Origin: HGM04593 sp045612305
GTDB lineage: Bacteria > Bacteroidota > Bacteroidia > Bacteroidales > Bacteroidaceae
Direction: 5' to 3'
DNA length: 26,885 nucleotides
Assembly: GCA_045612305.1 (NCBI GenBank)
Contig: JAZKYU010000004.1
Span: forward strand, 1-26,885
Shown here: positions 1-6,349 of the stretch, in pieces
Numbering within the stretch: position 1 is the first letter of the stretch
Layout of the letters: each line of letters begins with the position of its first letter
Notes under the pieces: model-generated
What the model saw: only the letters and a program-made list of their open reading frames with translations
What the model was told of the DNA's origin: nothing
Database searches by the model: none
Made by a program: the position numbers and the translations under genes

Positions 1-57
<57 letters not shown>

Positions 58-67
58 GTTGAAAAAG

Positions 68-140
68 AGCGGAAGACGGGGCTCAAACCCGCGACCCTCA
101 GCTTGGAAGGCTAATGCTCTATCAACTGAGCTACTTCCGC
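68..140 (-). tRNA. tRNA-Gly(TCC)
   Basis: A full cloverleaf can be drawn on the minus strand. The acceptor GCGGAAG pairs with CTTCCGC, the D-arm is AGCTCAGTTGATAGAGC, the anticodon loop CTTCCAA carries TCC at 107-105, and the T-arm contains GGTTTGAGCCC. The discriminator is U. The 3' CCA is not encoded (the genome reads TCTTT), so it must be added by CCA transferase. The gene is the third member of the Thr-Tyr-Gly-Thr cluster. Confidence 0.97.
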
Positions 141-237
141 AATTACGTTTACATAAAGAATTTGCAAACAAACAAAGACAGTATTTCAAAAAATCACACC
201 ATCAAAGCCGGTTTGCATTCTCCTTTTCCAACACATG

Positions 238-320
238 TGGGCAAAGATGGATTCGAACCACCGAAGTCGAAAGACAGCAGATTTACAGTCTGCCCCATTT
301 GGCCACTCTGGAATTTGCCC
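238..320 (-). tRNA. tRNA-Tyr(GTA)
   Basis: This is a class II tRNA on the minus strand with acceptor GGGCAAA/TTTGCCC, an anticodon loop CTGTAAA carrying GTA at 286-284, a long variable arm as expected for bacterial tRNA-Tyr, and T-arm GGTTCGAATCC. The discriminator is A and CCA is not encoded. It lies between tRNA-Thr(TGT) upstream and tRNA-Gly downstream and is presumably processed from the same precursor. Confidence 0.97.
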
Positions 321-387
321 TTTGTCACAATTTCAAGAAAACGCATTTGCAACAGCTTTTCAACAAATTGCATCCGCTTCGCTTTTG

Positions 388-461
388 AGCCTCTTGTCGG
401 ATTCGAACCAACGACCCCGAGATTACAAATCACGTGCTCTGGCCAACTGAGCTAAAGAGGC
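388..461 (-). tRNA. tRNA-Thr(TGT)
   Basis: The first tRNA of the cluster on the minus strand. Acceptor GCCTCTT pairs with AAGAGGC, the anticodon loop TTTGTAA carries TGT at 427-425, and the T-arm contains GGTTCGAATCC. The discriminator is U and CCA is not encoded. A consensus Bacteroides promoter lies about 45 nt upstream, so the tRNAs can be transcribed independently of hpf. Confidence 0.97.
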
Positions 462-503
462 GAACCGTACATTTACGGCGCTGTTACCGTTGTAAAGCGA
501 GTG

Positions 504-533
504 CAAATGTACGAGTTTTTTTTTAATCACAAA
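504..533 (-). promoter_or_regulatory. Bacteroides-type promoter of the tRNA cluster
   Basis: On the minus strand a TTTG (533-530) is followed after 18 nt by TACATTTG (511-504). This matches the Bacteroidota sigma-ABfr consensus TTTG / TAnnTTTG. It lies between the hpf stop codon and tRNA-Thr(TGT) and points into the tRNA genes. Confidence 0.82.
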
Positions 534-558
534 ACTTTTTCGAGTTTTTTTTCATGTT

Positions 559-852
559 TTACTTCATTTTTTCGCGTTTTTTCTCGATTTGAGCCTTTAA
601 AGCATCAATTGCAAGCAATAAAGCGTCCTCAAAGGTATCGGAAATTTTTGACGCAAACACCTCGCCAGCGCCCGAAGCAAGACGCACCGCCACCTCCTTG
701 TTCATAGCGGTCTCGGGCTTTATCAATTTCATTGTAACTTCGAGCGCGGTTGCTCCCTCGCAAAATTTTTCGATTTTAGCAACTTTCTTCTCAACAAACT
801 CCAACAACTGAGCAGAAGCATCGAAATGCACCGATTGAATTCTTGTCTCCAT
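559..852 (-). CDS. hpf: Ribosome hibernation promoting factor HPF/RaiA family (short form)
   Basis: A 97-residue protein of the HPF/YfiA (sigma-54 modulation) family. It starts with METRIQSVHFDAS, has the basic region EFVEKKVAKIEKF, and has the core VTMKLIKP...NKEVAVRL...VFASKISDTFEDALLLAIDALKAQI, in which the family's alternating beta-alpha pattern is clear. It corresponds to the short type without the C-terminal dimerisation domain. Family members bind the decoding region of idle 30S subunits and silence ribosomes in stationary phase. The gene begins 18 nt after the recombinase stop, in the same direction, and upstream of the tRNA genes. Oddly for Bacteroidota it has a strong Shine-Dalgarno, AAAAGGAGGA, 7 nt before ATG. 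Because bS21, encoded at the head of this cluster, masks the anti-SD in Bacteroidota ribosomes, hpf translation may depend on bS21 occupancy (inference). Confidence 0.93.
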   Translation of the reverse strand: METRIQSVHFDASAQLLEFVEKKVAKIEKFCEGATALEVTMKLIKPETAMNKEVAVRLASGAGEVFASKISDTFEDALLLAIDALKAQIEKKREKMK

Positions 853-858
853 AAAAAA

Positions 859-868
859 TCCTCCTTTT
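859..868 (-). promoter_or_regulatory. Strong Shine-Dalgarno of hpf
   Basis: The minus strand reads AAAAGGAGGA, then seven bases, then the ATG of hpf at 852. GGAGG is a perfect match to the anti-SD core. None of the other protein-coding starts I checked in this window has GGAGG or AGGAG at 5-12 nt. Most are preceded by A-rich leaders, the normal Bacteroidota pattern. The site therefore stands out and fixes the hpf start. Confidence 0.85.
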
Positions 869-870
869 AT

Positions 871-1758
871 TTAGTTATTACCGGCTCTTGGATGAGCCTT
901 ATCATAAAAACGTTTTAGCTCCTCAAAAGTAAGATGCGTGTAAATTTCTGTAGTCGCTAGGCGTTTATGCCCCAAAAGTTCCTTCACCGCCAAAAGCTCT
1001 GCATCGTTATTGAGCATCGCCGTGGCAAAACTATGCCTAAGAACGTGAGGGCTTTTCTTTTTAACAGTAGAAACACGCGAAAGATTTTTGTTCACCAAGC
1101 GATAGACCTGCGAGTTGCTAATGCGCTCCCCCTTTTCGGTAACAAAAAGAGCGCCACCCTGGCAACTGAGCGCACTTCTTTCGTGCAAATAATGAGCAAA
1201 CGCCTCTTTAAGCTCCGACACAAAAGGAACAACACGCTCGCGGTTACGCTTTCCGAGCACCTTCAACTGGCACTTACACATATCAACATCAGCAACATCC
1301 AAGCCCACAAGCTCAGAAAGGCGAACACCGGTCTCGTAGAAGCAAAGAATTATAGTCCTGTCGCGGCAAGCCTCGAAACCGTCGCCAAAAAAAAGTTCAT
1401 CGAAGAGAGTATTCATCTCCTCCTCTTTAATAAAGACAGGCAACTTTTTGCCTCTTTTAGGAGCCTGAACCGCCAAGGCCGGGTTAGCCTCAACGCCACG
1501 TTCACGACGCATAAAGGCATAAAAAGAGCGTAACGCGCTCAATTTTCGGCATACCGAGCTCGCCACGCAACCATCTTCCATAAGAGCGGCCACCCACAGG
1601 CGCACCATATCAACATCGGCGTCAACAACACCGGGAGCCCCCTCAAGCCCCTCAAGAAAAACCTCAAACGCACGAAGGTCTCCGGCATACGCTTTCAACG
1701 TATGCAAAGAGTACTTCTTCTCACTCTTAAGGTGTCCTATAAAGGCGTCTATAAACAT
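871..1758 (-). CDS. Tyrosine recombinase, XerC/XerD type
   Basis: A 295-residue tyrosine recombinase, normal length for XerC/D. The N-terminal core-binding SAM-like domain spans about residues 1-88 (FIGHLKSEKKYSLHTLKAY) and the catalytic domain about 105-285. The catalytic set is visible: R146 in TGVRLSEL, K170 in VLGKRNRER, H238 and R241 in PHVLRHSFAT, H264 in LLGHKRL and nucleophile Y273 in EIYTH. Xer proteins resolve chromosome dimers at dif. Which of XerC or XerD this is cannot be decided from sequence alone, and a non-dif role is possible. It sits between rpsU and hpf, an arrangement I recall from Bacteroides, which argues for a resident core gene rather than a mobile integrase. The ATG is buried in the 3' arm of a long hairpin (1757-1796) and has no SD, so translation may be weak or regulated. 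Confidence 0.92.
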   Translation of the reverse strand: MFIDAFIGHLKSEKKYSLHTLKAYAGDLRAFEVFLEGLEGAPGVVDADVDMVRLWVAALMEDGCVASSVCRKLSALRSFYAFMRRERGVEANPALAVQAPKRGKKLPVFIKEEEMNTLFDELFFGDGFEACRDRTIILCFYETGVRLSELVGLDVADVDMCKCQLKVLGKRNRERVVPFVSELKEAFAHYLHERSALSCQGGALFVTEKGERISNSQVYRLVNKNLSRVSTVKKKSPHVLRHSFATAMLNNDAELLAVKELLGHKRLATTEIYTHLTFEELKRFYDKAHPRAGNN

Positions 1759-1796
1759 ATTCGTTGCCGCAAGAGTTATCTTACGGCAACGAATAT
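1757..1796 (-). promoter_or_regulatory. Near-perfect hairpin enclosing the recombinase start codon
   Basis: On the plus strand a 13-nt arm ATATTCGTTGCCG (1757-1769) is matched by CGGCAACGAATAT (1784-1796). Inside, after one C/A mismatch, AAGA and TCTT pair around loop GTTA. This gives about 17 pairs over 40 nt. In the minus-strand RNA the AUG of the xer gene (1758-1756) overlaps the end of the 3' arm. No T-tract follows, so it does not look like a standard intrinsic terminator. It may restrict translation, act as a processing site in the rpsU-xer-hpf mRNA, or be a protein-binding inverted repeat. Confidence 0.75.
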
Positions 1797-1834
1797 ATAT
1801 CAGATAAATTTAAAAAACAAGAAAAAGGTGTTTT

Positions 1835-2026
1835 TTATTCCTCGCTAGCACGAAGTTTCTGAACGTAAATAGCGTGCTCCATCTTCAATCTCTTGAGTAC
1901 TGAAGGCTTGTCAAACTGCTGACGAGCGCGCAACTCCTTAACTACACCGGTCTTGTCAAATTTTCTTTTAAATCTTTTGAGAGCTCTTTCAATGTTCTCG
2001 CCCTCTTTAACAGGTACTACAATCAT
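1835..2026 (-). CDS. rpsU: 30S ribosomal protein bS21
   Basis: A 63-residue bS21. The start MIVVPVKEGENIERALKRFKR is the family signature, followed by the basic helix KFDKTGVVKELRARQQFDKPSVLKRLK. The C-terminal HAIYVQKLRASEE carries Tyr54. In Flavobacterium, bS21 together with bS18 and bS6 has been reported to cover the 16S anti-Shine-Dalgarno, with a Tyr of bS21 at this position involved (established work recalled from memory). It is the first gene after its own promoter (2080-2110), with the recombinase and hpf downstream in the same direction. Its own ATG is preceded by AGGAA with almost no spacing, so it lacks a well-placed SD. Confidence 0.96.
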   Translation of the reverse strand: MIVVPVKEGENIERALKRFKRKFDKTGVVKELRARQQFDKPSVLKRLKMEHAIYVQKLRASEE

Positions 2027-2079
2027 TTCCTATTTATTATTTTTAGTTTATATTATTATCCACTGAACAAAATGTGGCG

Positions 2080-2110
2080 CAAAAGTAGGCACAATTTCTT
2101 AATTGGCAAA
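2080..2110 (-). promoter_or_regulatory. Bacteroides-type promoter of rpsU
   Basis: On the minus strand TTTG (2110-2107) is followed after 19 nt by TACTTTTG (2087-2080), an excellent TTTG/TAnnTTTG pair. The leader to the rpsU ATG is about 45 nt, A+T-rich and without strong secondary structure. It begins just after the mdh terminator, so rpsU has an independent transcription start. Confidence 0.82.
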
Positions 2111-2131
2111 ACTTTTGCACTAATTTTTGCA

Positions 2132-2171
2132 TAAAAAAGAGACAAAGGGGGTTAAAAGGCCCTTTGTCTCT
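2132..2171 (-). terminator. Intrinsic terminator after mdh
   Basis: On the minus strand AGAGACAAAGGG (2171-2160) pairs perfectly with CCCTTTGTCTCT (2149-2138) around a 10-nt loop, directly followed by a run of T. It lies about 20 nt past the mdh stop codon and ahead of the rpsU promoter. The 12-bp stem plus U-tract is a classic Rho-independent terminator. Confidence 0.9.
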
Positions 2172-2192
2172 CTATTTTAAGATAGGATTTTA

Positions 2193-3185
2193 TTAGATGT
2201 TGGGGTTAAGCTCGTTCCACTCAGCAACTGCGGGGATGATGCCAAGAGAGATAATCTCGTCGCGCATCTTGCCCAAGTGCTCAACTGAAGACTGCAACGC
2301 TGCCATCTCCTCTGCTGTACCTTGAGGAGCCACATAGTGAACACCGTCAGCATCGATAACAGTGGGCATAGCCATCATAACATTCTTGTAACCGAGCTCC
2401 TCGCTGTTTACATAGCAACCTGCGGGCAAAGTATAAGGCTCGCCGCCCATAGCAGCCTCAATCATCTTGATAGCGCAGTAAGAGGGGCTCTGGAAAGAGC
2501 TGCGACCGCGAAGTTTGATGATGTTTGAGCCACCCTGGATAGTGTTGTGCTTAATCTCAGCCCAACGCTCCTCTGACAAGCCCATCTCTGACAAAGGTTT
2601 GCCATCGATTTTAACCTGTGAAGCAAATACAGCCATCTGCTCGCCGTGACCGCCATAAGTTTTAGCACCTGTGATCTTGTCTTGCGCAACACCAAACTCC
2701 TTAGCAAGAGCCTGCTGCAAACGAGTAGAATCGAGAGCTGCCAAAGATGTCAACTGGTTGGGTTTCAAACCTGAGTGAATCAAAGCTGTAAGAGCTGTAA
2801 CATCGGCAGGGTTGAAGATAACTACAACGTGTTTAACATCGGGGCAGTATTTTTTGATGAAGTCGCCAAACTCAGCTGCAATCTGGCAGTTACCCTTCAA
2901 CAAATCCTCACGAGTCATACCCTCTTTACGGGGAGCACCACCCGATGATACAATATATTTAGCACCTGTAAACGCCTCCTCGGGATCTGTTGTCCAAGTG
3001 ATGTTAGCACCGGGGAAACCACACTGTGCCATCTCGTCGGCAACACCGTGCACACCGGGCTCAAAAATATCATACAAGCAGATGTTGGGGGTCAAACCAA
3101 GCATCAAAGCACACTGTGCCATATTTGAGCCAATCATACCGCCGGCACCTACAATTGTCAATTTCTCATTAGTCAAGTACTGCAT
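2193..3185 (-). CDS. mdh: Malate dehydrogenase (NAD-dependent)
   Basis: A 330-residue member of the lactate/malate dehydrogenase family, which interconverts malate and oxaloacetate in the cytosol (in Bacteroidales, the reductive succinate-forming branch). Visible features are the Rossmann glycine motif TIVGAGGMIGS (10-20), the substrate-loop arginines in GAPRKEGMTRED (R86, R92), N125 in FNPADVT, the D152/R155 pair in LDSTRL and catalytic H180 in YGGHGEQ. It is slightly longer than the usual 310-315 residues. I recall this form from Prevotella and relatives. The gene is monocistronic, with its own promoter (3249-3276) and terminator (2132-2171). Confidence 0.95.
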   Translation of the reverse strand: MQYLTNEKLTIVGAGGMIGSNMAQCALMLGLTPNICLYDIFEPGVHGVADEMAQCGFPGANITWTTDPEEAFTGAKYIVSSGGAPRKEGMTREDLLKGNCQIAAEFGDFIKKYCPDVKHVVVIFNPADVTALTALIHSGLKPNQLTSLAALDSTRLQQALAKEFGVAQDKITGAKTYGGHGEQMAVFASQVKIDGKPLSEMGLSEERWAEIKHNTIQGGSNIIKLRGRSSFQSPSYCAIKMIEAAMGGEPYTLPAGCYVNSEELGYKNVMMAMPTVIDADGVHYVAPQGTAEEMAALQSSVEHLGKMRDEIISLGIIPAVAEWNELNPNI

Positions 3186-3248
3186 AATCTTTAATTTATT
3201 AAGGTTTATATTGTTTATTTAATACTTCAAAAAATAATAGTTCTCCTG

Positions 3249-3276
3249 CGAAGATAATAAAAATTCTGTTCAACAA
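3249..3276 (-). promoter_or_regulatory. Promoter of mdh
   Basis: On the minus strand TTGTTG (3276-3271) precedes TATCTTCG (3256-3249), a common variant of the TAnnTTTG minus-7 element. The predicted start leaves a leader of about 55 nt before the mdh ATG. Confidence 0.65.
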
Positions 3277-3314
3277 CCCCAGATTGGCGACGTTTGTTAA
3301 AAAACATCGTAAAA

Positions 3315-4541
3315 TCAAAGGCCAAGCACCTCGAATATTCGGCTCGAAGCTCCCGAGTTTTGCGAAACATAGGCTCCGGCAGCATCGCCGGCCTTTTTCG
3401 CAGCGTCGGCATCCTTGTCTATAACAGACATCTTCTGCTCAAAATCCTCGCCCGAAGTAATCTCTATACCACCACCGCAAGCCTTGAGCTGCTGTGCCTC
3501 CTGGAATTTATAGTTGTTGGGGCCAAAAAACACGGGTATACCATAAACCGCCGCCTCCAGGATATTGTGTATGCCCACTCCGAAGCCGCCACCCACATAG
3601 GCAACATCGCCATAACGATAGATAGAAGAGAGCAAACCAAAGCAGTCTATAATTAAGCACTTGGCCGAACGCACCTCCTCCATAGTTGCCTGAGTGTAAC
3701 GCACGCACAGACCGCGCACACGCTCCTCTATGCTTTTAATGCGCTCCTCGTTCACCTCGTGCGACGCGATTATAAGTTTCCAACCCGGGGTGTTATTTAT
3801 ATAAGGTATATAAACAGCCTCATCGGGCCCCCACGAGCTACCTGCTATAAAAATCTTCTTGTGCCCTTCCTCGGCAAATGCAGCCACAAGGGGCAACAAG
3901 TGAGCCTGCTCAGCTATCTTTACCACGCGGTCGAAGCGAGTATCGCCCACAACTGTAACATTCTTAACACCTATTGAAGCGAGCAACTCTTTAGAAGCCT
4001 CGTTCTGCACAAAAAGGTGAGTAAAACAGTGGAGCACCTTGCGATAGAAACCGCCCCACCAACGGAAGAACACCTGCTCTTTGCGGAATATCGAAGAGAC
4101 ACTATAAGTGGGGATGCCACGTTTCTTCAACGCAAAAAGGAAGTTCAACCAAAACTCATACTTAACAAAGAACACCATTTTGGGGTTTACTATGTTAAGG
4201 AAGCGTTTTACGTTAGAAGGGGTATCGAAGGGAAGGTAACACACCACGTCGGCCTGCTGATAATTGCGAGCCGAACGATAGCCCGAAGGCGAGAAGAAGG
4301 TGAGCACCACACGATATTCGGGGTGTGTGGCACGGAATTTCTCAATCATAGGACGCCCCTGCTCAAACTCTCCTAGCGACGAGGCATGAAACCAAATATA
4401 GTCGGTACCAGGCTTTATACCCTTTTCGAGCGAGGAGAAAATCTCTTCGTGCCCCTCGAGCAACTGCTTTGCCTTCTTGTGCCCAAAGAGCGCTGCCAGC
4501 TTAACGACAGCTGCATATAAATATATTGCAAGTGTATACAT
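3315..4541 (-). CDS. waaA: 3-deoxy-D-manno-octulosonic acid (Kdo) transferase
   Basis: A 408-residue GT30-family Kdo transferase. It adds Kdo from CMP-Kdo to the lipid A precursor at the inner face of the cytoplasmic membrane, the first step of LPS core assembly. The N-terminal hydrophobic anchor is YTLAIYLYAAVVKLAALFG. The acceptor-binding motif is WFHASSLGEFEQGRPMIE, with the family's general-base Glu in SLGEFE. KYEFWLNFLFALKKRGIP corresponds to the family's ELWPN-type segment, and the C-terminal nucleotide-sugar site is YVGGGFGVGIHNILEAAVYGIPVFFGP. The start codon lies 12 nt downstream of gltX, so the two are almost certainly one operon with the promoter at 6155-6185. No clear terminator is seen before mdh. 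Confidence 0.94.
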   Translation of the reverse strand: MYTLAIYLYAAVVKLAALFGHKKAKQLLEGHEEIFSSLEKGIKPGTDYIWFHASSLGEFEQGRPMIEKFRATHPEYRVVLTFFSPSGYRSARNYQQADVVCYLPFDTPSNVKRFLNIVNPKMVFFVKYEFWLNFLFALKKRGIPTYSVSSIFRKEQVFFRWWGGFYRKVLHCFTHLFVQNEASKELLASIGVKNVTVVGDTRFDRVVKIAEQAHLLPLVAAFAEEGHKKIFIAGSSWGPDEAVYIPYINNTPGWKLIIASHEVNEERIKSIEERVRGLCVRYTQATMEEVRSAKCLIIDCFGLLSSIYRYGDVAYVGGGFGVGIHNILEAAVYGIPVFFGPNNYKFQEAQQLKACGGGIEITSGEDFEQKMSVIDKDADAAKKAGDAAGAYVSQNSGASSRIFEVLGL

Positions 4542-4553
4542 CTTAATCTTTCT

Positions 4554-6071
4554 TTATCCCAAAACCTCTATAGCTCTGCGAAGACGCGCAAGAGTCTCTT
4601 CTTTACCTATAAGACCCGAAATATCAAACATCTGGGGACCTTTACCCTCGCCCACAAGCGCAAGACGGAAGGCGTTCATAATCTCGCCCATACCATAACC
4701 CTTGCTCTCTATCCACTCGTGAACAGCCTTGTCCTGATTTTCGATAGAAAAGTCGTCGAGGCTCTCCAGGAGAGCAGCGAGCTCGCCCATCTTCTGTGCA
4801 GAATCCTCTTTCCAGCGTTTTTTGGTAGTTTTCTCGTCGTAAGCCTCGGGAGCTATAAAGTAGAAGTTACAAGCATCCCAAAGTTCGTGTACAAAGTTTA
4901 CACGACCCTTCATCAAGGATACTATTTTAACAAGAAGCTCCTTGTCAGCCTCTATGCCGTGCGCTTTAACCACAGGCATAAAAGCATCAGCAATATCCTC
5001 GTCGTTCTTCTGGAGTATATATTCGTGGTTAAACCACACCATCTTCTTATAGTCGAAACGAGCACCCGCCTTGCTGCACTTAGAGAGGTCGAACTTAGCT
5101 ATAAGGTCGTCCATAGACATAAGTTCCACATCGTCGCCGGGATTCCAGCCAAGCAGAGCAAGGAAGTTTATTACAGCCTCGGGAAGATAGTCGCTCTCGC
5201 GGAAACCCGAAGAAACTGCACCGCTTTGGGGGTCGTGCCACTCGAGAGGGAATACAGGGAAGCCCAAACGATCGCCGTCGCGCTTGCTCAACTTGCCGTT
5301 ACCCTCGGGCTTCAGCAACAAAGAGAGGTGGGCAAACTGAGGCATAGTATCCTCCCAACCAAAAGCACGATAGAGCAACACGTGCAAAGGAGCCGAAGGC
5401 AACCACTCTTCGCCACGAATAACGTGCGAGATGTTCATCAAGTGGTCGTCTACAATATTTGCCAAGTGATATGTGGGCAGTTCGTCGGCCGATTTATAGA
5501 GCACCTTATCGTCGAGGATAGAAGAGTCTATGGTTACTGCACCGCGAATAAGGTCGTTTACAACAACTTTTTCACCGGGCTCCACCTTGAAACGCACAAC
5601 ATACTGATGCCCCGACTCAATGAGAGCCTCAACTTCGGCAGCCGAGAGAGCAAGCGAGTTACGCATAGAGAGACGTGTCGATGCGTCGTACTGGAAGTTA
5701 TCAACTTGCGCACGTTTAGCCTCAAGTTCCTCGGGGGTATCAAAAGCTATGTAAGCCTTGCCGTTATCGAGCAAAATCTTCACATACTTCTTGTATATAT
5801 CGCGACGCTCCGACTGACGATAAGGGCCACAATCGCCACCAAAGCTAACACCCTCGTCAAATTTTATGCCTAACCAACGAAAAGACTCAAGAATATACTC
5901 CTCGGCGCCAGGAACAAAACGGTTTGAGTCGGTATCCTCTATGCGGAAGATGAGCTCACCACCGTGCTGCTTTGCAAAAAGATAGTTATATAATGCTGTT
6001 CTCACACCACCTATGTGCAAAGGACCGGTGGGGCTGGGCGCAAAACGCACCCTCACTTTACGTTCATTCAT
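4554..6071 (-). CDS. gltX: Glutamyl-tRNA synthetase
   Basis: A 505-residue class I aminoacyl-tRNA synthetase that charges tRNA-Glu. The N-terminus RVRFAPSPTGPLHIGGVRTA carries the HIGH-type motif as HIGG (19-22), IFRIEDTD follows, and the KMSKS-type motif is KLSKR (260-264) in GNGKLSKRDGDRLGF. The C-terminal third is the helical anticodon-binding domain. No GlnRS signature is apparent. The length is normal. Two ATG codons occur close together at the start (6071 and 6067). The first in frame is used because it gives the standard MNERKVRVRFAPSPTG start. It heads an operon with waaA and is divergent from the HD-phosphohydrolase gene. Confidence 0.97.
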   Translation of the reverse strand: MNERKVRVRFAPSPTGPLHIGGVRTALYNYLFAKQHGGELIFRIEDTDSNRFVPGAEEYILESFRWLGIKFDEGVSFGGDCGPYRQSERRDIYKKYVKILLDNGKAYIAFDTPEELEAKRAQVDNFQYDASTRLSMRNSLALSAAEVEALIESGHQYVVRFKVEPGEKVVVNDLIRGAVTIDSSILDDKVLYKSADELPTYHLANIVDDHLMNISHVIRGEEWLPSAPLHVLLYRAFGWEDTMPQFAHLSLLLKPEGNGKLSKRDGDRLGFPVFPLEWHDPQSGAVSSGFRESDYLPEAVINFLALLGWNPGDDVELMSMDDLIAKFDLSKCSKAGARFDYKKMVWFNHEYILQKNDEDIADAFMPVVKAHGIEADKELLVKIVSLMKGRVNFVHELWDACNFYFIAPEAYDEKTTKKRWKEDSAQKMGELAALLESLDDFSIENQDKAVHEWIESKGYGMGEIMNAFRLALVGEGKGPQMFDISGLIGKEETLARLRRAIEVLG

Positions 6072-6154
6072 ACTCTTAATTTATAAATTCATACGCACTT
6101 ACACCAGCTACCAAGAGCTCGCACAAATGCATAATACTGCATATTATCACGCTA

Positions 6155-6185
6155 CAAAAATACTATAAGTTACGTTTTTAGCAAA
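6155..6185 (-). promoter_or_regulatory. Promoter of the gltX-waaA operon
   Basis: On the minus strand TTTG (6185-6182) is followed after 19 nt by TATTTTTG (6162-6155), fitting the Bacteroidota consensus. The leader before the gltX ATG is about 75-80 nt. Confidence 0.72.
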
Positions 6186-6268
6186 ATAAATCCCCCTATT
6201 TTTTGAGCACACCACAACAGCGCATTGTGCAAACAAAGGCTAAAAAACAGCAAAAGAGATACCACGGC

Positions 6269-6298
6269 TTTGATATTTGTTATTTTTTCGTACATTTG
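6269..6298 (+). promoter_or_regulatory. Promoter of the 7TM-HD / DUF2851 operon
   Basis: TTTG (6269-6272), an 18-nt spacer and TACATTTG (6291-6298) form a consensus Bacteroidota promoter. The start codon chosen for the downstream gene (6350) lies about 45 nt after the predicted transcription start. An in-frame ATG upstream at 6203 would lie before the promoter and is therefore rejected. Confidence 0.82.
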
Positions 6299-6349
6299 TC
6301 TTTTAAAGCAAAGCGTGCTACCCCACCGCACGCACAAAACATAACAACA

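Noticed and set aside
59..455. Open frames across the tRNA genes
   Set aside because: They are translations of tRNA sequence. The cloverleaves account for the DNA.
967..1533. 188-residue plus-strand frame inside the recombinase gene
   Set aside because: It is antisense to a recombinase with all catalytic residues, with no promoter or family similarity.
1757..1796. dif-like recombination site for the adjacent Xer
   Set aside because: dif sites have two 11-bp arms with a 6-8 bp centre and a different core. This repeat has 13-bp arms, a 14-nt centre and further internal pairing.
4719..5873. 384-residue open frame on the plus strand
   Set aside because: It lies wholly antisense to gltX, whose motifs and length are complete. 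The translated product has no family features and is a codon-bias shadow.
6203..6349. N-terminal extension of the 7TM-HD protein
   Set aside because: The extension would start upstream of the promoter at 6269-6298 and adds a Gln/Lys-rich stretch not seen in the family.
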